From Cladorhizidae sp. MBARI D1340-BT2 (taxonomy: Eukaryota; Porifera; Demospongiae; Poecilosclerida; Cladorhizidae), in assembly GCA_028752905.1 (NCBI GenBank), contig JAQNBH010000004.1, positions 9,552,559 through 9,616,558 of the forward strand: a DNA stretch of 64,000 nucleotides, written 5' to 3'. Both the position numbers and the translations under genes were made by a program. The notes beneath the pieces are model-generated. The model saw only the letters and a program-made list of their open reading frames with translations, was not told where the DNA came from and made no database searches. Positions 10,213-19,500 of the stretch are shown here, one piece after another (the stretch's first letter is position 1; every line of letters starts with the position of its first letter).

Positions 10213-13200
10213 GTAGGTCTCTCTCAAGACTGTCATTGGTGGCCTTCTTGATCACACCATCATTTATAGTCGGCTCTGTCATTCACCATCATCTTCTAAC
10301 TCTCTTTCTAGTCAATCTGCTTTGTCTAACAAGTCTGTCCTTTCCACTGTCATCTTCACCACCTCCTGCCTCTCCCTCGTCATCCTCTCTCTCCCTCTCA
10401 CTCTCCCTTTACTCTCCCATCTCCCCATCATCTTCCTCTCTCCTCCTCCTCCTCCCTCCCCTTCCGCCTCCCCTTCCTCCTCCCCTTCCTCCCCTTCCTC
10501 CTCCTCCTCCTCCTCCTCCTTCTCCCCTCCTCCTCCTCCTCCTCCCCTTCCTCCTCCTCCACCTCCTCCCCTTCCTCCTCCCCTTCCTCCTCCTCCTCCT
10601 CTCCTCCTCCTACTCCTCCTCTTCACCCCTAATCCTCCACTCTCCTCATCCTCCTCCTCCTCCCCTTCCTCCTCCTCCTCCTCCTCCTCCTCCTCTCCTC
10701 CTCCTCCTCCCCATCCTCCCCTTCCTCCTCCTCCTCCTACTCCTCTTTCCTTCCTCCTCCTCTTCACTCCTAATCCTCCACTCTCCTCATCCTCCTCTTC
10801 CCTCTCCTCTCCTCCCCCTTCATGCCCTCCACCATGCTCCAAGCAACTCCGAAAATACCACCAGAACGATTAAGAAGATGCAGATGAACTCGCAGCTGCA
10901 CTTCATCACCATCTCCTCTGAAAATGAAGTGGAGAATATCATCAAAGAGCAAAGTAAGGGACAAACCAGGGATACCCACACCTCCCCCCCCCCCATATCT
11001 TCCTCGAAAACAACAGTAGCTACGGAGAATGTGGTTGTCTAGCGTTGCAGCTAGCTATCTGGCAGCACAGCGAAGTGCCTTAGGCTAACTATGCCACCAC
11101 CAGTTACTCTATCCTCAGCACTCTTTCTGTTTGTGTTGTAATTTTTTCCTTTTTTTCCTTTCTTGAAACTAATTGTGTTTGTCCGTGTATTAAGTTTGTA
11201 TCAAAACCTAGGGTACAACTCCTCCTCCCCGGCTTCCCCCCTTTTGTATTCTTACTTCTCTGCATTTTCCTTTGTCATTTCTCTGCCGTTGGTTGAGTGA
11301 CATGGCATAGATGACTGGATCAAGATGTTTGGCTTCTAATGCCCTCATCATGAATGTCGTAAAATTGCATGCACTGTAGCCATCCTGATTGTGTCTCTGC
11401 TATTTTCCTTTCCTTAGCTGATGATCCTTTACCTATTATCCTCCTCTAGTTGGCATCCCTTTCCTCTTTATTCCTCCATGCTGCTGCACCTTACTTCTTC
11501 TCCTTCCCTTCATGTCTGCTTCTCTCTCTCTCTCTCTGCACTTGCTTCTATGGACGACTCCATCATTTCTTTCAGATGGTGCATGGAGAGAGGTGGGAGA
11601 GGAGGGGGGGGGTTGCAAATTTGGATCTGTTTTTCTCCCCTTAGGACTGAATTATGCGCATGATTTCCCCCTCCCACATTTGTGACCATGCTTCCCCCCT
11701 CCACACTATAATTTCATAGACCCTGATCTCTTCCCCCATTGAGATAAATCTTAAAGAAACATTACTTTCTCTCTCTTCCTTCTCATCTCTCTTCCCTGAA
11801 CCACCCCACTCTCCTTTCCCACCCTGGATGACCACTCGGATCCTCCCCCCATCCTGGCTGGATGCTCCACCCCTTTGCCCATCTGTGGCCCCTCCCCTAG
11901 CATGCTGTAAGTGGGATGTCTGCGAGTATGTGAGAAAAGACATCACTCAACTTCAGAAAATTCCCTCTCTGGTTAATGACCTTTGTACCTTAATGTGAGT
12001 TGCGTTCATTGTTGGCCATCATGCTTAATCAATCTTTATATAATTAATAATTAAGCGAGCAAAGCCAGCTGACCCTTTAATCATGTCAATTGAGGTTTTT
12101 GTGTGGTATACTAAAGATTTCTTGCTATACACTGGTAGCCCTAATACAATGACTAATAGGTAGTATATGTATACTAGTGCCCCCATAATACAAGGACTAA
12201 TAGGTAGTGTATGTATACTAGTGCCCCCATAATACATGGACTAATAGGTAGTATATGTATACTAGTGGCCCCATAATACATGGACTAATAGGTAGTACTA
12301 ATGGCAGAGCTAGAAATAAGGTTTGATGTTGGTAGGACATGATGTCCTAGCATAATAAGATTTGCTAGGTCATTTTCTAATATTGGTCAGTCATTATACT
12401 TCTACTAAATGTTGGTATACTTGCAATAATAATAGTATGATTCATAAAAAACAAAAACAAATGACAATACAGCATGAAAAGTTAAGTAGGACAAAAATGT
12501 CACTGCATGTTCTCCATCCAGTTATCCCAGTCTTCTAAAGGAAGATTGTCACCAGACTCACTACTTCTGTCTGACTCATTCTCTTCATCTTCATTCACTA
12601 ATGACTGACGCTGAGGTGCTTGGTGTAGCAGTAGCAGGCTTTCATCCTGTACTTCCTCCTGGCCACTGGTTTGGATGTCTAGTTGTACTTCCCAACTCAA
12701 TGCTACAATCAGCATTGAAATCATTTGTACTTAGCTCAGATGGTTCCTACAATCACCAGACCTCAGCCTAGTGCATTGCTATTAGCTAACCACACTATGT
12801 TTTTTCTCCCCTTCTTTTTATTTTTCACAACACTAAGTGAATTTTACTTTTCACTGGTAACCACTGCAGCTGCAACACCAAGCAGCTGACTAGTAGTAGC
12901 CATAGCTGCTGTTAGGACAATCTGGCAGGGCAAGCAGTGATTTGGTGGACAAATAATTGGTAAATTGCTCAGAAAATGACCTGTTATTTCTAGCTCTGAG
13001 TGGCCCATAATATATGGACTAATAGGTAGTGTACATATACTAGTGCCCCCATAATACATGACTAATAGGTAGTATATGTATACTAGTGCCCCCATAATAC
13101 ATGGACTAATAGGTAGTATATGTATACTAGTGCCCCATAATACATGACTAATAGGTAGTATATGTATACTAGTGCCCCCATAATACATGACTAATAGGTA

Positions 13201-14210
13201 GTGTATGTATACTAGTGGCCCATAATACATGGACTAATGGTAGTGTATGAATACTAGTGGCCCCATAATACATGGACTAATAGGTAGTATATGTATACTA
13301 GTGGCCCCATAATACTAATAGGTAGTGTATGAATACTAGTGGCCCCATAATACATGACTAATAGGTAGTATATGTATTCTGGTGGCCCCATAATACATGG
13401 ACTAATAGGTAGTATATGTATACTGGTGGCCCCATAATACATGGACTAATAGGTAGTATATGTATACTAGTGCCCCCATAATACATGACTAATAGGTAGT
13501 ATACATATACTAGTGCCCCCATAATACATGGACTAATAGGTAGTGTATGTATACTAGTGCCCCATAATACATGGACTAATAGGTAGTATACATATACTAG
13601 TGCCCCCATAATACATGACTAATAGGTAGTATATGTATACTAGTGCCCCCATAATACATGGACTAATAGGTAGTATATGTATACTAGTGGCCCCATAATA
13701 CATGGACTAATAGGTAGTGTATGTATACTAGTGCCCCCATAATACATGGACTAATAGGTAGTGTATGTATACTAGTGCCCCCATAATACATGGACTAATA
13801 GGTAGTGTACGTATACTAGTGCCCCATAATACATGGACTAATAGGTATAATGTGCATGGTCTGCTAAGTAATAGTTTTTGTGAAACTATGAATCAAGTTA
13901 GAAGAACGCGTAAAAACTATTGGAAAAGAGCGATGCTTGTCTCACGAGAGAGGAAGAGAAGAAAGACCGAGGATAAGAGGATGGAGCTCCAAGAAAGGGC
14001 AGCTGGACACGAGACAGCTCCCTCGCTGCAGCAAAGGAAGGGAAACAACGACCAGTAATGGCGTCCCTCTGGCCGAGATTCTTTTTCTCTCCTCCCTTTT
14101 GCTCGCCACACGCCAATACACTGTATTCTTTACTAATAGTAATAATAATAATAATATAATAATAATAATATAATAATAATAATAATAAGCAATAATAATA
14201 GTAATAATAT

Positions 14211-14289
<79 letters not shown>

Positions 14290-14290
14290 C

Positions 14291-14321
<31 letters not shown>

Positions 14322-14373
14322 AAATAACAAAAAATAATAATAATATAATAATAATATAATAATAGCAATAATA

Positions 14374-14438
<65 letters not shown>

Positions 14439-15995
14439 AATGATAATAATAGTAGTTGTAGTAGTAGTAATAATAGTAGTAGTAATAATAATAATGCTAA
14501 TAATAATAGTAACTAATAATAATAGAAATAGTAATGATAATAATTATAGTAAGCATCATCATCGTCATCTTAAGGGGGGTGCTTTAGGTCAAACCACAAA
14601 AAACATGCCACGAAGTAAAAACCGTCATAACTTTTAGGTTTCTAGGCCTACAAATAATCTAGGCCTACAAATAAGGCCTACAAATAAGGCCTACAAATAA
14701 GGCCTACAAATATAATTTTTGTGTCAAAAGATAGCTCTTTCTGTGTGCTTTTAAGTGATATGTATAATGATATATTTACAGGTGTTTTTCTATCTATGCA
14801 GCCATCAGACCTCCTCAAAATTACCATTCACAGCTTCCCATTTGGATATTGGATCAAATGACTTCAAATTTGTTGTTTGTTTAGATAATGCATTACTCTT
14901 TGTTATCAACGATCAGGAAAAATATATATATATATTCCCAGTGTTTGCTGGGTTCATATAGATGCCATGCCCACTAAGCATTATTATTATGAAAGAAGAA
15001 AAAAATGATCGTTGAACACAAAGAGCAAAGAAAGAGCTTCAAAATGATATACAAGGTTTGGGGGGATTTTTTCTTCTCCCTGCTATGAATGGTGAATGGC
15101 GATTGGAAACCAGAATTTGACAAAAAGCTGTTACAGCCGTCTAAAGGGGGACCGAGGGTATTTTTTACTTTTTAATTTTTTAAACTTGTGGTTTCAACTT
15201 TAGAACTCCGTAGATTCTGCAAACTTCGTGGTATGGACTTGATATATAGCTCAAAAGATAGGTCTCTCTGTGTGCTCTCTTTTGATACTAAAATATGTTT
15301 CATAGGTATAAGTATAGGCAAGTTACTAGACCCTAAAGTGGAGGGACCTCAAAAACCTGAATCCCTGCAACCTCCGCCAAAATAACTCCAGATTGCTATA
15401 TAAGTGCAAAAAAAATTGAAATTGGTACGAGTGGCTAGAGGAAGCCCTAGAGCATGCAATGACCTTTTTCATTAGGCGTTAAAATTTTAGTATGTGGTCA
15501 AGCGCGCGGGGTGGAAAATTGAGGGCATTGATTTTCAACGTAATCAATTTTCCACCCACGCATTGACCACGTTAAAATTTTAGTATGTGGTCAAGCGCGT
15601 GGGGTGGAAAATTGAGGGCATTGATTTTCAACGTAATCAATTTTCCACCCACACGTTGACCACGTACTAAAATTTTAACGCCCAATGAAAAAGGTCATTG
15701 CAGTCTAAAGTTGTAACCATAAGTAAAAATACCACCGGTCCCCCCATGAAACTCACCCTCCGCGGACAGTCTTCTTTCCCATTTCTTTGTCAAGAATTGA
15801 ATGGAGGTGTATGTACAAAAGACACAGAATGGAGCATCCAAATCTTCTCAAATTTGGAATGCAGCATCTTACAGGACCTGGTAACATATTTATGGGAAGA
15901 AACCCCCCCCCCAAAAACAACAACAACATTGTTGGACCTGAAGCACCCCCTTAATAGTAGTAATAGTAACGATACTAATAATAGTAGTAATAATA

Positions 15996-16047
<52 letters not shown>

Positions 16048-16523
16048 CAACAACAACAACAATACTAATAACAATAATAACAACAACAACAATAATAATA
16101 ACAATAATAACAATACTAGTAATAATAACAATAATAATAATAATAATGATAACAATAATAATAATAACAATACTAGTAATAATAATAACAATAATAATAG
16201 TAATAATAACAATAATAACAACAATAACAACAATAACAATAATAAAACAACAATAATAATAACAATAACACCACCACCAACAACAACAACACCACCAACA
16301 ACAACAAGGTGAATGCCTGTGCTCACCTCCTTCAGCATCTCTCAGTGGCAGTCTAGCGCGGGGTTGCCTTGTCTGTTTTTGGGGTGGTCGGGAGTTGAAC
16401 TTGTCGTTAGCATTTTATTTATGTATTTATTTATTTGATTTATTTGATTGTCAAGTAGTTAATTAGTGGTATTTTAGTGGTATTTTTGCTAACTAACTTG
16501 TAATTATTATTATAATTATTATA

Positions 16524-16592
<69 letters not shown>

Positions 16593-19500
16593 TTTATATT
16601 ATATATTATTATTATTACTATTATTAGTGGTAGTAGTAGTTAGTGGTAGTAGTAGTAGTAAATATATAAGTATTTGTCGTTCAAAAAATAATAATAATAA
16701 ATTAACCAGTGCTTTGAGAGCGCCCATAAAGATCTTCCTTGTTGTCCTACAGGTCTAAGAGCAAAGTTCTTCTCCCAGTCTCCAAGCTCCAGTTTCTTCT
16801 CCAGATTACCACCATCATGGGGAAGGTATGTTTGCTGCTGTTGTTGTTGATGCTGATGTTGTTCCTGCAATAGTGTTGTTTTAAATGTTGTAGCTAATGT
16901 TGGTCCTAATGTTGGAGTGTAACTGTTGTTTCTAATGTTGCTGCTAATCTGTTTTAGCTAATATTGTTGTTGTAGCTAATTTTGTTGTAAACGTTGTTGT
17001 AAATGTTGATGTAAATGTTGCTGTAAATGTTGTAGCTAATGTTGTTTTAAATGTTGCTGTAAATGTTGTCGTAAATGTTGTTCTAAATGTTGCTGTGTTG
17101 TAGCTAATGTTGTTGTAAATGTTGCTGTAAATGTTGTAGCTAATGTTGTTGTAAACGTTGCTGTAAATGTTGTAGCTAATGTTGTTGTAAATGTTGTTGT
17201 AAATGGTGCTGCAAATATTGCTGTAAATGTTGTAGCTAATGTTGTCGTAGCCAACATTATACTTCTGTTGTAGCTGTTGAAGGTTAGTTAATGATGAGCA
17301 TGGAGAGTGCATTGTGTGTTGCGTCGTAGAGAAAGGCAGAGAAGAGAGTTCCTTACTTCTATAGGACCAGAAATGTTGTCAGAAAGTTAAGCTTGACACG
17401 TTGATGCCCAAGTACATCTACTGTGGTCCCTCTTCCAAATAAACGAACACGCCCACCATATGCATGACATCATCATCAATGAAAAGAGCCACATGTAACA
17501 CATGCCAAGAAGAGAGGTCAGCGGTCAGCTCCGATGCCTTTAAGATCTGATGGTATTCTTAATGGCTGTCTCGCACAAAACTACGTAGTGAATTCAAAAC
17601 TTAATAGCATGCTTGATCGCACCACGAGTAGATTTGGCCACACCCATTTATAAAATACTCTTAAATTGTCGACCCTTTACCTACTCACACTACTGGTGTT
17701 AGAAGACAAAGGTCCGGTACACTTATGTGGAGTGTGTTTGTTCTGATCCGACTTGGGTGTGTTAGTGAGGTCAATATCCGAGATGGGGCACACATTTCAG
17801 CTGGACCATTGTCCTCTCCGATCCAATGAAATATGGTAAAGGGTGTGGACCCTGCATAGCTACTCTTACTCGACATGCAGCCAAATTTAATACCGTCAAG
17901 ATCTGGACCAGAATGGCAAATGCTTCGAACGAAGAAGAAAATAAATAAAATATAATAATAATATTCACCTGGTTTATACTGACACTGACACCCAGAAGAG
18001 TATCAAGGACATTTGGATCAAGGACATTTATAGAGGATCAAGGAAATTTTTTATAGAGGATCAAGGACATTTATAGAGGATCAAGGAAATTTTTTATAGA
18101 GGATCAAGGACATTTATAGAGGATCAAGGAAATTTTTTATAGAGGATCAAGGACATTTATAGAGGATCAAGGACAATTTTATAGGGGATCAAGGGCATTT
18201 ATAGAAGAGACATTCACGATGCTGAAATATTGGCGACTTCAGCTGATCGAAAGATGAATCTTTAGTCGACAACCTTTCTTAACGAACTCTCTTCTCTGCC
18301 TTTCTCTATGTGAAACAAACAACAGACCCGCTATATATGCTCCACCACAAACCATCAAAATCTGATCATCAACTTTCCGTTCAACCAAACGTTACACTGG
18401 TGGTGCACAGTAATGCTCCACTCATCTTTATGCGCCCATCTGTGGTGGCTTGTGCATACAACACTATTTCCACATCCAGTTTGTTATCTTCAACATTCAG
18501 ACCCACTTGACACAAAAAGTGAGCATTTACGTTATGACTGTGATGACTCACACCTTGTGTGATTAGTAGATTTTATGAGTAGATTTTATGACGACCCTTT
18601 AACATGGGTTGACGTACCTGATGATCCCTTACCAGGTATACACCTGGTTCTGACGACCCCTTACATTGTATACTGTTGTGAATATCTCCTCTATAAATGT
18701 CCTTGGTCCTCTCCTAGGGGTCTGTAGTATGAACCAGGTTTTTTTCCTTCTTTTCATTTTTTAAGCCAAAGATGTCCGAATCTATTTACAAAGCAAATTA
18801 TAAGGACTTTGACCTACAGTCTCGATGAACACAAAACCTCCAGAAATATGTTATATACATGTAATCATATATATATGCACGCTCTTTGCTTCCCCGAGTG
18901 AAATTATTTCTAATGAAAGGCACTTCTTCTAGCAAACTCTTTGAGTAGCTTCAGTCTTGGGTAATGGCTGTAGAGGTGACTCCTCTGCACAGTCAAAGAA
19001 ACCACCTCCACCATTTCATTCCTGTTCCTCTTCCTCAGAGAGAAGAGGCCGACCAGTGCAAGGCAGATATCACTCGCAGGCATGTCGGTAACTCTCTGAA
19101 GAGTTGGCTCGAGTGGGAGAAGCGTCCAGTGGACACAACCTTGGGAAAGGAGGGCGTGGACAGCCAGAGCTCATGTGAGCTGCATGTGACATGTCTCTGA
19201 ATGTGGGAGTGAACTTGTGATATATTGCGTGTTGGGAAATCTTTCTTGTAATGAGAGGTCAAGGTTCATGAGAGCATGTGTGCAGCAATTATTGGTAGTT
19301 ATTTCGACAGATAACGAGAGGAATGTTCATCAGAGACCAGATCCATGTTTCACAATGGTGGATCCAAAGTCACTATAACTGAATCTCACTCGCATCTCCG
19401 TTAAAACCCACTTTCTACCTATAAGTTCCATCTCTCGTGGTGCACTTGAATAAATGGAACAGTTCCATGCAACCCTCCCAAACATTGTTTGGCTCTGTGC

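Larger units (their letters stand above)
11995..16752 (+). other. Large GTF3C4 intron (4.76 kb) packed with repeats
   Basis: This intron separates two exons whose phases match (ends with AT, resumes with G to make ATG). It contains the 43-bp minisatellite, a CAGAG-ended insertion, trinucleotide microsatellites, a 13-bp repeat, a palindromic MITE and weak imperfect hairpins (for example 14892-14912 against 15006-15026, about 18 of 20 complementary). No transposase gene was recognised inside it. Confidence 0.7.

Noticed and set aside
10236..11042. Pro/Ser-rich and Glu/Gly-rich long frames
   Set aside because: They are translations of the intronic (CTC)n tract. Only 10844-10953 is kept, as a GTF3C4 exon.
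15698..16312. Protein with a poly-asparagine domain
   Set aside because: The Asn run is an AAT/AAC microsatellite, and the short leader has no recognised similarity or promoter-like context.
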